Source: Bacillus vallismortis (GTDB lineage: Bacteria > Bacillota > Bacilli > Bacillales > Bacillaceae). Taken from it: a DNA stretch of 64,000 nucleotides. Every line of letters starts with the position of its first letter. The first letter of the stretch is position 1. The DNA lies in contig NZ_CP160797.1 in the NCBI RefSeq assembly GCF_040784915.1, positions 821,001-885,000 of the forward strand. Direction: 5' to 3'. The notes below the pieces were generated by a model, which had not been told where the DNA came from, ran no database searches, and saw only the letters and a list, made by a program, of their open reading frames with translations. Of this stretch, positions 42,730-53,500 are shown piece by piece. Both the position numbers and the translations under genes were made by a program.

Positions 42730-43650
42730 ATGCAAGAGATAATTAAAACGACTAATTTAACAAAAGTGTACGGAAAACAAAAGTCAGTTGATAATCTTAA
42801 TATAACAGTTAACGAAGGTGATATTTACGGGTTTCTGGGGAGAAATGGAGCAGGTAAAACAACTACTATAAGAATGTTATTGGGTTTAATAAAGCCTACC
42901 CATGGAAAGATCGAGATATTCGGTGAGGATTTACATAGGAATAAGAAAGATATTTTAAGAAGGATTGGTTCAATCGTAGAAGTACCTGGATTCTATGGAA
43001 ACCTCACCGCTAAAGAAAACCTTGAAATAAACGCCAAGATCGTTGGAGTTCACAAAAAAAATGCAATTGAAGAAGCATTAGAGATTGTGGGATTAGAGAA
43101 TGAAACCAAAAAGCTTGTAGGCAAATACTCTTTAGGAATGAAGCAAAGACTTGGCATCGCCCGATCTCTTCTTCATTATCCAGAATTATTAATATTGGAT
43201 GAACCGACGAATGGTTTAGATCCGATTGGGATTAAAGAGATGAGAAGGCTCATTAAAACTTTAGCTGAAGAAAGAAAGATTACCCTGCTCATATCGAGCC
43301 ACATATTGTCTGAAATTGAACAATTAGTCGATCATTTGGGAATTATTCATGAAGGCAAACTATTAGAGGAAACCGAATTTGATAAGCTCCGGAAGAAAAA
43401 TCGAAAGTTTCTGGAGTTTCAAGTTTCGAATGATAACAAAGCTACAATGCTTTTAGAGAAACAATTTCATATCTTTGACTACGAAGTGCATGATGAGGGG
43501 GTTATCCGCATTTTCTCGCATATTGGACAACAGGGAGCTATTAATAAATTATTTGTTCAGAACGACATTGAGGTGTTTAAAATTTTGATGAGTGAAGACC
43601 GTCTGGAGGATTATTTCACAAAACTGGTAGGGGGTGGGTCCATTGGTTAA
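42730..43650 (+). CDS. bcrA: BcrA-type ABC transporter ATPase
   Basis: Nucleotide-binding subunit of a bacitracin-type resistance ABC transporter, 306 aa, the exact length known for B. licheniformis BcrA. Walker A is GRNGAGKTT (about 37-45). The signature is the degenerate YSLGMKQRL (about 135-143), typical of BcrA, in place of LSGGQ. Walker B is LLILDEP (about 156-162) with DPIG and the H-loop SSHILSE. About 90 C-terminal residues form the subfamily-specific extension. Its stop overlaps the start of bcrB. Acts with BcrB to protect the producer. Controlled by the repeat operator upstream. Confidence 0.9.
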   Translation: MQEIIKTTNLTKVYGKQKSVDNLNITVNEGDIYGFLGRNGAGKTTTIRMLLGLIKPTHGKIEIFGEDLHRNKKDILRRIGSIVEVPGFYGNLTAKENLEINAKIVGVHKKNAIEEALEIVGLENETKKLVGKYSLGMKQRLGIARSLLHYPELLILDEPTNGLDPIGIKEMRRLIKTLAEERKITLLISSHILSEIEQLVDHLGIIHEGKLLEETEFDKLRKKNRKFLEFQVSNDNKATMLLEKQFHIFDYEVHDEGVIRIFSHIGQQGAINKLFVQNDIEVFKILMSEDRLEDYFTKLVGGGSIG

Positions 43651-44380
43651 TCTGTTATATGCGGAGTTACTAAAGCTCAGGAGGTCTGCGATGCTTCTAA
43701 TAAGTACAATAGGAGCTTCGGTAGTCCCGTTTATGGTAGTCGTTGCATCCTATGTACAAATAAAGACTGAGAATCCCGCTCCAGTCATAAAATTTCATGA
43801 ACTTTTCAGCAACTCTAACTTATATACAGTTCTAGTTGTGGGAGTTCCGCTTTATGGAGTTGTTGCCGCTTATATTTTTAACCGAGAATATATGGATGAT
43901 ACTCTCAAAAACCTTTTAACTATACCTGTTTCCAGAATAAATCTTATTCTTAGCAAATTATTGCTGCTATTTTTCTGGATATTCTTTTTAACCTTAGTTG
44001 CTTGGGGGCTTACTTTATTACTAGGTGTGATATTGCAATTCCCGGGTCTCAGCCAATCACTCGTCATCAAATCATTTTTGCACTTTGTTATTGGCGGTGT
44101 GTTGTTATTTATTTTATCAACACCTATTGTCCTGATCACAGTTGTATTAAAGAATTACGTACCCACCATTATTTTTACTATTCTAATCACTTTGATAAAT
44201 ATCATGACAGCTAATTCAGAACATAGAGGTTTGTTCCCGTGGGCAGCGGCTGGAGACATTTCAATGAATACGCTTCTCCCTACTTATCCTCCGGAGTATT
44301 CCTATATAGGAATTGCTTTAGTCTCAATATTAGGATTTGCTTCTTTAATGATCTATTTTAACAAGGTGGATATACATTAA
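43643..44380 (+). CDS. bcrB: BcrB-type ABC transporter permease
   Basis: Membrane partner of BcrA, ABC-2 type, with six hydrophobic segments (about 15-37, 60-80, 105-130, 140-165, 170-190, 220-240). I chose TTG 43643 (245 aa), which has an AGGGGGTGG site 6-8 bases upstream; an in-frame GTG at 43634 would add three residues but lies inside that site. The start overlaps the bcrA stop by 8 bases, indicating translational coupling. The first loop NREYMDDTLKNLLTIPVSR (about 80-98) is a coupling helix to the ATPase. Exports or removes the peptide antibiotic from the membrane. Confidence 0.88.
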   Translation: MVNLLYAELLKLRRSAMLLISTIGASVVPFMVVVASYVQIKTENPAPVIKFHELFSNSNLYTVLVVGVPLYGVVAAYIFNREYMDDTLKNLLTIPVSRINLILSKLLLLFFWIFFLTLVAWGLTLLLGVILQFPGLSQSLVIKSFLHFVIGGVLLFILSTPIVLITVVLKNYVPTIIFTILITLINIMTANSEHRGLFPWAAAGDISMNTLLPTYPPEYSYIGIALVSILGFASLMIYFNKVDIH

Positions 44381-44478
44381 TTTTTATCAATATTTTCAAG
44401 TGAAAAGCCAATTGGTGTGAGGGTTCACATAATCCCTTACATGTGTAAAAGAGATTTTTTAATAGGAGGATTATATAA

Positions 44479-45078
44479 ATGTCATTCTCAGAGCAGAATA
44501 TTACCGCTTTTCGTGCTGTAAACGATTTAGGTAAAGAATATCCATTTTTAAACTCAGCAATGATCATACTTGCTGAATACGCAGTATTTATATTAGCACT
44601 CGTTATGCTTGTTTTCTGGTTTACTCGGAACTATAAAAACAGAATGATGGTCATACAGGCGGGAGTTGCATTCATCATAGCTGAGATTATGGGGAAAATT
44701 GCTGGTCAATTCTATTCTAATAATCAACCGTTCGCAGTTCTTCCAAACGTTAACAAACTGGTAGATCATGCGGTGGATAACTCATTTCCAAGCGATCACA
44801 CCATTCTATTTTTTTCTATCTCATTCTCTTTTTGGCTTGTACATAAAAAAACAGGCTGGATTTGGATCATATTTGCACTTAGTGTAGCTATTTCACGCAT
44901 ATGGGTGGGGGTGCACTATCCTTTCGATGTTGCTGCCGCAGCTCTTTTTGGAATTCTTTCAGCGATATTATCGTATTGGATTGTGCCAAGGCTTGCATTG
45001 GTTAAAAGAGTTCTCACTATTTATGAAAAGGGCGAGGGATATATTTTACCTCGAAAAGAGAGGTCTAAAGATTTTTAA
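44479..45078 (+). CDS. bcrC: BcrC-type undecaprenyl-pyrophosphate phosphatase (PAP2)
   Basis: A 199-aa membrane phosphatase that turns undecaprenyl-PP to undecaprenyl-P, the step bacitracin blocks. Six hydrophobic segments and all three PAP2 motifs: a first motif with Lys at about 73 and QP (GKIAGQFYSNNQPF), the catalytic PSDHT (about 102-106) and SRIWVGVHYPFD (about 138-149) with the second His. The start MSFSEQNITAFRAVNDLGKE is typical of BcrC/YwoA. It is 98 bases after bcrB with AGGAGG before ATG and ends in a terminator, so bcrA-bcrB-bcrC form one resistance operon. Confidence 0.92.
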   Translation: MSFSEQNITAFRAVNDLGKEYPFLNSAMIILAEYAVFILALVMLVFWFTRNYKNRMMVIQAGVAFIIAEIMGKIAGQFYSNNQPFAVLPNVNKLVDHAVDNSFPSDHTILFFSISFSFWLVHKKTGWIWIIFALSVAISRIWVGVHYPFDVAAAALFGILSAILSYWIVPRLALVKRVLTIYEKGEGYILPRKERSKDF

Positions 45079-45089
45079 GCGGATTAAAA

Positions 45090-45119
45090 GCACCTGTATT
45101 CACCAGGTGTTTTTTTTTG
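45090..45119 (+). terminator. Terminator of bcrABC
   Basis: CACCTG and CAGGTG form a short stem with TATTCAC loop followed by nine T, 12 bases after the bcrC stop. Confidence 0.85.
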
Positions 45120-45354
45120 TTCAAAAATTAAAAAATGAAATGGGTAATTCGACTCTGTACATTATAGTGGATAAGACTTGGTTATCAATTGTTGTTTCTG
45201 TCTAGTAATTAAATAACATTTTTGCAATAATATAGTTACAACCTGTCTGATCACTTTGTTTCATGACCATGTTTAAAAAGACCGTGTGGAAAAAGAATTG
45301 GTTATTTTCTCCTTTATTTTAAATGCTTTGGACCTTATGAAACGAGGAATGTAG

Positions 45355-46629
45355 ATGAAAACTATGATATCTCTTCTTAAAAATAGGAATTATTTAAAAC
45401 TATTCCTTGCCTCCTTTACCTCACAAATGGGAGGAACAATAGGTATAACCGCCCTTATGTTTTATCTTCTTGATCAGTATTCCAAACAGCCATCTTATGC
45501 CACTATGACTGAACTCATGTTATCCTTACCCACTTTGGCTGTATTTTTCCTTGTAGGTGTATTTGCAGACCGCCTTGACAGACAACTAATCGCTAAGAAT
45601 TGTGACTGGGTCTGTGCTGTGTTATCTGTTTTGTTATTCTTTGCTTTAGTTATGGATGTAATGCCGATAGTTTTTATGTTGCTCTTTTTAAGAGGAGCTG
45701 TAAAAAGCTTTTTTTATCCAGCTCAATCCTCAATCGTACAAGGGATCTTGAACGAAAAAGAGTATCCCACGGCAGCTGGATTGAATCAAATGGTTGCCAG
45801 CTTATTTGTACTCTTTGGCAGCGGGATCGGGATATTCAGTTATTGGGCAATTGGTATAGAAGGTGCAATTCTAATCGATGCTTTAAGTTTCCTTATAAGC
45901 GGAATGCTTATACACTTTTGCAATATTTCTGAAGACATTAGATTACCGAATGGAAAGCACTCGTTCAAGGACTTAAAAATCCTGCTTGTTTTGAGTGATT
46001 TTAAAAAAGGCTTAATTTATATAAAAAAACACAAATTGCTTCTTTGTCTTGTTTCTGGGTTTATTGTATTTGGAATTTTAAATGGAGGATTATCTGTCAT
46101 GCAAGTCTTCATCTTAAAGTATAAGCTTAGCCCAACAAATTATGAAGAAATATCTATCATATTGGGCATTGTATTTGGATCTGGAGTTCTGGCTGGAAGT
46201 TTTCTCGCGTCGAGCCTTTCGCATAAATTAAAGCTTCAAACCATACTGATTTTAGCTCTGCTGACTGCGGGGGGAGCAACTATTATAAGCTCTTTGGTAA
46301 ATAGTGTGTGGCTTTATATGATATGCACAGCCGGAGTGGCATTGGCAATACCTATGATTAATGTAGCTATAGGAGGATGGATACCCAAAATTATTGATCC
46401 AAAGATGATGGGAAGGGTCCAAGGATGTATTAATCCATTAATGATGTTTTCTCAGTCCTTAACACTTCTGTTCATTGCTTCATTTTATCCGGTTATTTTA
46501 ACAGTTGAGTCACTATTTTGGCTGGTAGGAGGATGTTTAATACTTATTGGTTTCCTTTATATGCTAGTTTTGCCTAGATTTAGCGCCAGCTCAGTTAATA
46601 AAACTGCCAATCAAATCGTTGATAGTTAA
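45355..46629 (+). CDS. MFS exporter of the NRPS locus (DHA3-like)
   Basis: A 424-aa major facilitator permease, 11-12 hydrophobic segments, with GVFADRLDRQ (about 67-76) as signature A. The compact C-terminus ends in a short Ser/Asn tail. It resembles the DHA3 drug exporters often found in antibiotic clusters. The AT-rich codon use matches its neighbours in the accessory locus rather than the backbone. It lies between bcrC and the thioesterase gene and its stop is 56 bases before that gene's start, so it probably belongs to the synthetase transcript. Likely export of the finished peptide; substrate unproven. Confidence 0.8.
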   Translation: MKTMISLLKNRNYLKLFLASFTSQMGGTIGITALMFYLLDQYSKQPSYATMTELMLSLPTLAVFFLVGVFADRLDRQLIAKNCDWVCAVLSVLLFFALVMDVMPIVFMLLFLRGAVKSFFYPAQSSIVQGILNEKEYPTAAGLNQMVASLFVLFGSGIGIFSYWAIGIEGAILIDALSFLISGMLIHFCNISEDIRLPNGKHSFKDLKILLVLSDFKKGLIYIKKHKLLLCLVSGFIVFGILNGGLSVMQVFILKYKLSPTNYEEISIILGIVFGSGVLAGSFLASSLSHKLKLQTILILALLTAGGATIISSLVNSVWLYMICTAGVALAIPMINVAIGGWIPKIIDPKMMGRVQGCINPLMMFSQSLTLLFIASFYPVILTVESLFWLVGGCLILIGFLYMLVLPRFSASSVNKTANQIVDS

Positions 46630-46684
46630 ACTATTTTCATTGGTTAAGCCTATTCCTAATTACTATAATCTGAGGGGGAGCTTC

Positions 46685-47422
46685 ATGTTATTGTTTTGTC
46701 TGCCTTATGCTGGGGGATCGGAAACCACTTATTATCAGTGGGATCATTATTTAAACCAATCTATTAATCTTTGTCCAGTGTCCTTAAAGGGGAGAGGGAA
46801 GAGATTTAATGAGCCATTTTATGAGTGCTTAGAAGACGCAATCGAAGATATTTTCGAAAGTATTAAGGACAAGTTGAAAGAGAACGAATATGCGATCTTT
46901 GGACACAGTATGGGCAGTTTATTGGCTTATGAGCTTTATTATAAAATTAAGAAAATGGGTTTCCATCAGCCAAAGCATATCTTTTTTTCAGGATATAGAT
47001 CTCCTGAAATGAAGAAAAAAGAGATTATATACAATTTACCTAATAAACAATTTAAAGAGAAAATCATTGAACTAGGAGGGATTCCAGAAGAACTGGTAAA
47101 TAATGATGATTTGTTTGATGTATTTATTCCAGTATTAAAAAGCGATATAAAAATAGTAGAAACTTATAAATATAAGGAAAGAGAAGATAAAATATCTTGT
47201 GGTATATCTGTTTTAAATGGTTTAAACGATAATATCACGCTTGAAAACCTTATGAGTTGGAAAAAACATACTGATAAATCATTTCAATTGCACCATTTTG
47301 AAGGAAACCACTTTTTTATTAATCACAATGCTGAGAATATTGTCTCTCTCATTAATCAAACTTTAGCCGCAGAAAAGGAAAATGAAAATCAAAAACAAAT
47401 GTTATTCAAATCATTTTTTTGA
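46685..47422 (+). CDS. bacT: Type II thioesterase (BacT-like)
   Basis: External proofreading thioesterase that removes wrong acyl or aminoacyl groups from the NRPS carrier domains. 245 aa from ATG 46685 (MLLFCLPYAGGSE), which has GAGGGGG 7 bases upstream; the frame is open 22 residues further into the MFS gene without a site. The alpha/beta-hydrolase features are the PYAGGSE oxyanion loop (about 7-13), nucleophile GHSMG (about 76-80), Asp in LNGLND (about 181) and His in FEGNHFFI (about 211). In B. licheniformis a similar bacT gene precedes bacA, as here. Confidence 0.9.
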   Translation: MLLFCLPYAGGSETTYYQWDHYLNQSINLCPVSLKGRGKRFNEPFYECLEDAIEDIFESIKDKLKENEYAIFGHSMGSLLAYELYYKIKKMGFHQPKHIFFSGYRSPEMKKKEIIYNLPNKQFKEKIIELGGIPEELVNNDDLFDVFIPVLKSDIKIVETYKYKEREDKISCGISVLNGLNDNITLENLMSWKKHTDKSFQLHHFEGNHFFINHNAENIVSLINQTLAAEKENENQKQMLFKSFF

Positions 47423-47597
47423 ATGGTTAGTTTTATGAGTTTGATATTCAATTTAAAAATTTCAAATATTTACAATAAACAAGTTGAATAACAGTTACAT
47501 ATTTTACGATCATCCCATTGAAAATTCTATTCAATGATTCCAAGCGCTGCTGAAAGTTCCTTTAAGTGTAAAATATTTTTGGACAGGGGACATGTAT
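47423..47597 (+). promoter_or_regulatory. Leader of the NRPS gene with an inverted repeat
   Basis: 175 AT-rich bases without a gene. CATTGAA (47516-47522) and TTCAATG (47530-47536) form a 7-bp dyad with 7-base spacer, which could be a protein site. I find no clear promoter boxes. The ribosome binding site AGGGG is at 47585-47589. Confidence 0.4.
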
Positions 47598-50500
47598 ATG
47601 TTAATTGGAAATACAAGTGGTATTCAAAGTGAAATTAATCCAGTTCTACTTCACAGATACAACGAAACGAAAACCGATTATCCAAAAAATATGACTATCA
47701 ATCAATTGTTTGAAGAACAGGCGAGAATGAATCCTGATCATATAGCGATCGTTTACGGAAGTCAGCAGATGACATACAAAGAGCTTAATGAACAATCAAA
47801 CCAAATTGCAAAAATTTTAAGATGTAAGGGTGTTAACAGTTCCGAAATCGTTGGTTTGATGACTGATCGCTCACTTGAAATGATTATTGGACTGATCGGT
47901 ATTTTAAAGTCCGGTGGAGCATATTTGCCAATAGACCCTGAGTCACCGCAACAAAGAATTAATCATATGCTGAACGATACAAATGCCAAACTATTATTAA
48001 CCCAGGAAAAGTACCGTGATTCAATTCAAAATGATATAGAAATTATTAATTTAAATGATGATTATTCTGAGGTTGACAACACCAATCTTGAAAAAATAAA
48101 TGACTCCAACGATACTGCTTATATCATTTATACTTCCGGTTCAACGGGAATTCCCAAAGGGGTAGTTATTTCACATTATAATGCGATACGGGTGGTAAGG
48201 GACACAAATTATATTAAAATCAATGAAAATGATATAGTCCTTCAACTTTCAAATTTTTCTTTTGATGGATCCATTTTTGATATATTCGGCGCTTTGCTAA
48301 ATGGTGCAAAACTGATACTTGTAGATAAAGATACTGTTGTAGACATAAAAAAGCTTGGCGCTCTAATAAAACATGAAAATATAAGTATTATGTTTATTAC
48401 TACGGCTCTGTTTAACGTACTAGTCGATTTAGACATCAGCTGTCTTAAGAATATTAGAAAAATATTATTTGGCGGAGAAAGAGTATCGGTTTCCCATGCT
48501 AAAAAGGCCTTGGATTATTTAGGTAAAGATAAGATTATCCACGTTTACGGCCCAACAGAAAGTACAGTATTTACCACATATTACTTCATTAATGAAATTT
48601 GCAATGAAGATAAAACCATTCCGATCGGAAAACCTTTGTCAAATACATCTGTTTATATACTAGATAAAGAGAGGAAGCTTCTCCCACCGGGTGAAGTAGG
48701 GGAGCTGTGTATTTCAGGAGATGGTTTAAGTAAGGGGTATTTGAATAATGAGAAACTAACCTTGGAAAAGTTTGTATTAAATCCCTTTAAACAAGGTGAA
48801 AGACTATATCTTACGGGTGATTTAGTCAAATGGTTACCAGATGGCAATATTGAATTTGTAGGCAGAAAAGATCATCAAGTAAAGGTCCGCGGTTTTCGAA
48901 TTGAACTTGGGGAAATACAAAATCAGTTGATTCAACATGAAAGTGTAAAGGATTCAATTGTAATTGTTAAAGAAGAAGAAGGACAGCCTAGTTATTTGGC
49001 TGCTTACATAACTACAAAAAAAGAGGTTTCTGTTGACGACCTAAGACTTTTCTTGGCAGATAAACTCCCGGAATATATGATTCCTGCTTATTTTACTAAA
49101 TTAGATCACTTTCCCCTAACTGCTAATGGGAAAATAGACAAAAAGGCATTGCCTGAGCCTGACATTGGCATAACCGTTGCTGAATACGAAGCACCACAAA
49201 CAGAGACAGAAAAACAATTAGTTGAATTTTGGCAGCGAATATTAAAAGTAAAAAGAATTGGTGTAAATGATCGTTTTGCTTTGCTTGGAGGGCATTCATT
49301 AAATGCAATGGAGTTTCTATCTGCTATTAATGAAAAAATGAATGTAAACCTCTCCTTAAAGGAACTTTTTAGACTTTCTACAATAAAAGAGATAAGCAAG
49401 TATATAAGTGAAAACAAAGGTGTTCAAATAGAACAAAAATACTTTAGCGATAACACGGATCTGACCAATATACACAAACCATTTCCTCTTACAGGAATCC
49501 AGCTAGCTTACTTAGTAGGCAGAGATGCAACTTTTGAAATCGGGGGATCCGCAACAAACCTAACGGTTGAATTTGAGATGGATGTAGAAATGGACAGATT
49601 CAATCTTGCTTTGCAGAAGCTGATTGACAGACATTCGATTTTGAAAACCATTATTTTTGAGAATGGGACTCAACGAATACTTCAAGATGATGTTTTTTAT
49701 TCCGTTGAACCTGTTGACCTGTCAGAAGCCAATGAGCAACAAATAGAAGAGAGCATATTGTCTGTACGGAATCACATGATTTCTAAAATTATTGATCCAA
49801 CCCAGTGGCCGCTATTTGAGCTAAAAGCATTTATTTTGCCTAACAAGAATAAGTACTTTTGCTTAAATATAGACCCTTTAATTTGTGATGACAGTAGTAT
49901 GAAAATATTAATAAAAGAATTTAAACAATTTTACGATAATCCTCATCTGGATTTATCAGAGTTATCCTACAACTTCAGAGATTATGTTTTAGCATCCAAT
50001 AAATTTAAGAGTTCTTCTTTATATAAAAAGGATGAGAAGTATTGGATGAGCAAATTGGACGAGTTCCCAAGCGCCCCTGCATTGCCTTTAAAATGCAAAC
50101 CATCGGAAATTATAAAGCCTAAGTTTAATAAGTGCGCGGATTTTCTTGAGAAAGAAAACTGGAGCAAATTAAAATTACAGGCAAGAAATAGAGATCTGAC
50201 ACCTACATCTGTACTATGTGCAGCTTATGCATATGTTTTAGCATATTGGAGTAATCAAAGTCATTTTGCTGTGAACTTAACGGTCTTTAATAGGCTGCCG
50301 TTCCACGAAGATGTTAAAAAGATGGTCGGTGACTTTACTACCTTAATGTTGCTGGATATTAATGCTGAAAATGCGATGGAGTCTTTCTGGGATTTTGCTG
50401 CTAAAGTACAAGACACTCTCTTAGAAGCTCTTGAACACAGACATTTTGACGGTGTAGACTTCATTAGATCAATTGGTAAGAAAAACCAAATGAATAAACA

Positions 50501-53500
50501 AGCTATTATGCCTATCGTTTTTACTAGTGTATTAAGTGAAAACTCCGAGGATTCTTTTGATCAGCTGGTGGATTTTGAACGCATTAAATTTTTTAGTACC
50601 AGAACGTCTCAAGTCTACATTGATAATCAAGTTTATGAATTAAACGGCGGCTTGTATATAACCTGGGATTATGTAGAGCAGTTATTTGATGCCAAAATAA
50701 TTGAGTCTATGTTTGAACAATTTATCGGTATATTGCATCAAGTCATATCAGATGATCAAGTAAAGGAAATTGAAATCGACCAAACCAGTCTAAGCCTTAT
50801 TGAAAATTATAATGATACTAACAAAAAGCTTGACATCTGTACGCTTCATGAAATGTTTATGAAGCGGGCAAAGCTTGTGCCAAAAAATATAGCTGTGATT
50901 CATCATAGTGAATTCATAACCTATAAAGAGCTAGATGAAAAATCAAATCAAATTGCAAGATACTTGGTAGATAAAGGCGTTCAAAAGGGAGAATATATAG
51001 GTATTTTGGGAGAAAGATGTATAGAAACTATAGTCAATCTCTTAGGAGTTTTAAAATCTGGCGCTGCCTATATACCACTTGATCCGGATTATCCTGAAGA
51101 TAGAAAAGAATACATCAAAGAAAAAAGCAAATGCAGTTTCTTTTTAACACCTAGAATTTATAGAGATGAATGTATTGACCACTACTCCGTTGATAAGCTA
51201 GACATTAATATTACTGAATCAGATATGGCCTATGTCATTTTTACATCTGGCAGTACTGGCAAGCCTAAAGGTGTTCAAATAACACATGGTGCTGCCGCAA
51301 ATACGATTATAGACATCAACGAAAAATTCAAAGTTTCTAAAGAAGATCGAATTTTGGGGATTTCCTCTTTTTGTTTTGATCTGTCTGTTTATGATGTTTT
51401 TGGTTCACTAAGTGCAGGAGCATCTCTTGTTCTTATAGATGATCAAAGAGATGTTAACCAATTAAAATATGCCTTAGAAAATAAACGAATCACGGTATGG
51501 AATTCAGTGCCTGCCATTATGGAGTTGACAGTTGAGCTTTATCATTCCATTGAAAAAAATAAGGATTTAAGAATGGTTATGCTTAGCGGAGACTGGATAC
51601 CGTTGGATCTCCCTGAGAAAATCCGAAACACGTTTGAGAATGCAGACATTGTTAGTTTAGGCGGGGCAACAGAAGGTTCTATCTGGTCTATTTATTTCCC
51701 TATAGAAGAGATAAAGAAAAGTTGGAAAAGTATACCTTATGGTAGGCCGTTGGCAAATCAGAAAATCTATGTATTGAATCAGAATCAACAGTTATGTCCA
51801 GCAGGAGTAGAGGGAGAATTATATATAGGCGGTTTAGGAGTAGCAAGTGGATATATTAATGATATTAAAAAAACAAACTCTTCATTCATTATGCATGATG
51901 AGCTTGGTTACATTTATAAAACCGGTGACCATGGCATCTTAAATGAGGACGGTTATATAGATTTTTTAGGGAGAAAAGACAGTCAAGTTAAGATCAGGGG
52001 GTATAGAGTAGAATTAGGTGAAATTGAAAACTGTCTAATTACACATAAGGATGTAATAAAGGCGGTAGTAATGGATTTTAAGAATAAACAAGGCGTGAAA
52101 AATCTCTATGCGTTTGTCATTTCACGAAATCATTTTAATTCAAGCGAGCTAAAACTTTATTTGCAAAACATGCTGCCGGATTATATGATTCCAGCAAATT
52201 TCTTTCGAATAGACAAAATTCCTTTAACAGTTAACGGGAAAGTAAATAGAAGCATTTTGGAGGAATTTCTGGCAAATCAAGATATAAATGAAGTTGCTAC
52301 TGCTGCCAGCCTTCAGGCAGAAAGTGAAACTCAAGAAGAATTGCTCGAAATTTGGAAAGATGTATTTGGGATGAAGCAGATAGGAATAGATACTAACTTT
52401 TACGAAATAGGAGGGGATTCATTAAAAGCGATTGCCATAATAACAGAAATAAAAAAGAGAATGAATATTGAGGTGCCAATTGGTGAAATCTTCAAGAATG
52501 ATTCTGTAATAGCGTTAGATCATTATTTGACGGCCGATCGATATTTAACTCATCAAAATACAATTGAAAGGGCACCAAAAAAAGAGTTTTATGCTACTTC
52601 ACCTATGCAAAAAAGAATGTATATGCTCTCTATGATGGAAAATGACAGAGGGGCGTATCATATTCCTATGGCATTGCTAGTGAAGGGTGAAATTGATTTA
52701 TACAGATTGGAAAATGCCTTTAAAAAATTTATTGATAGACACGAGATCCTCAGAACAGGGTTTGAATTACAAAACAATGAGTTGATTCAAAAGGTTCATA
52801 ACCGTGTTGATTTTAAATTGGAATTCGAAAAAGCAACATTAACAGAAAATGGTTCAATAAAGGATTTAACCAGTCATTATTGTAAGCAATCAATTGCTCC
52901 TTTCGACCTGAGCAAACCTCCTCTAATGAGAGCGAAAGTAATTAATATTGGCAAGAATAAATGTATTTTAGTAGTGAATTTCCATCATATTATTTCAGAC
53001 GGTGCATCTCAGGGTATTCTCGTGAATGAGATTTTGGATTTGTATGACAATAAGAACCTGTTTGAGTTGAACGTTCAATATAAGGACTTTGTCGAGTGGG
53101 AAAATAAATATAAACAATCTAAAGAAATCAATAAACAAAAAGAGTATTGGTTGGATGTATATAAGAATTTACCTCCTAAATTGGAATTGCCTTATGATTA
53201 CACAAGATCTATTGTGGATACTACTGAGGGTGCTTCTATGTATATCCACCTTGATAACAACCTAGCTAAAAAAGTAAGGTTCATTGCTAAGGAAACCGGA
53301 ACTACTTTATACATGCTTATGTTAAGTGCTTATTACATTCTACTAAACAAATATACTGGTGAATCGGATATTGTTGTTGGAACAGCTTCATCAGGAAGAA
53401 TGCATAAAGATTTACAAGACGTTTTTGGAGTTTTTGTTAATACCATCGCGTTAAGAAATAACGTCGACAATATGGAAAGTTTTAAAGATTTCTTAGAGCA

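Noticed and set aside
47423-47597. CodY or AbrB sites ahead of the NRPS gene
   Set aside because: The stretch is AT-rich and many partial matches arise by chance; none was good enough to report.
49410-50810. Normal condensation domain in module 2
   Set aside because: The catalytic HHxxxDG is absent and DPLICDD takes its place, so it is a heterocyclisation domain.
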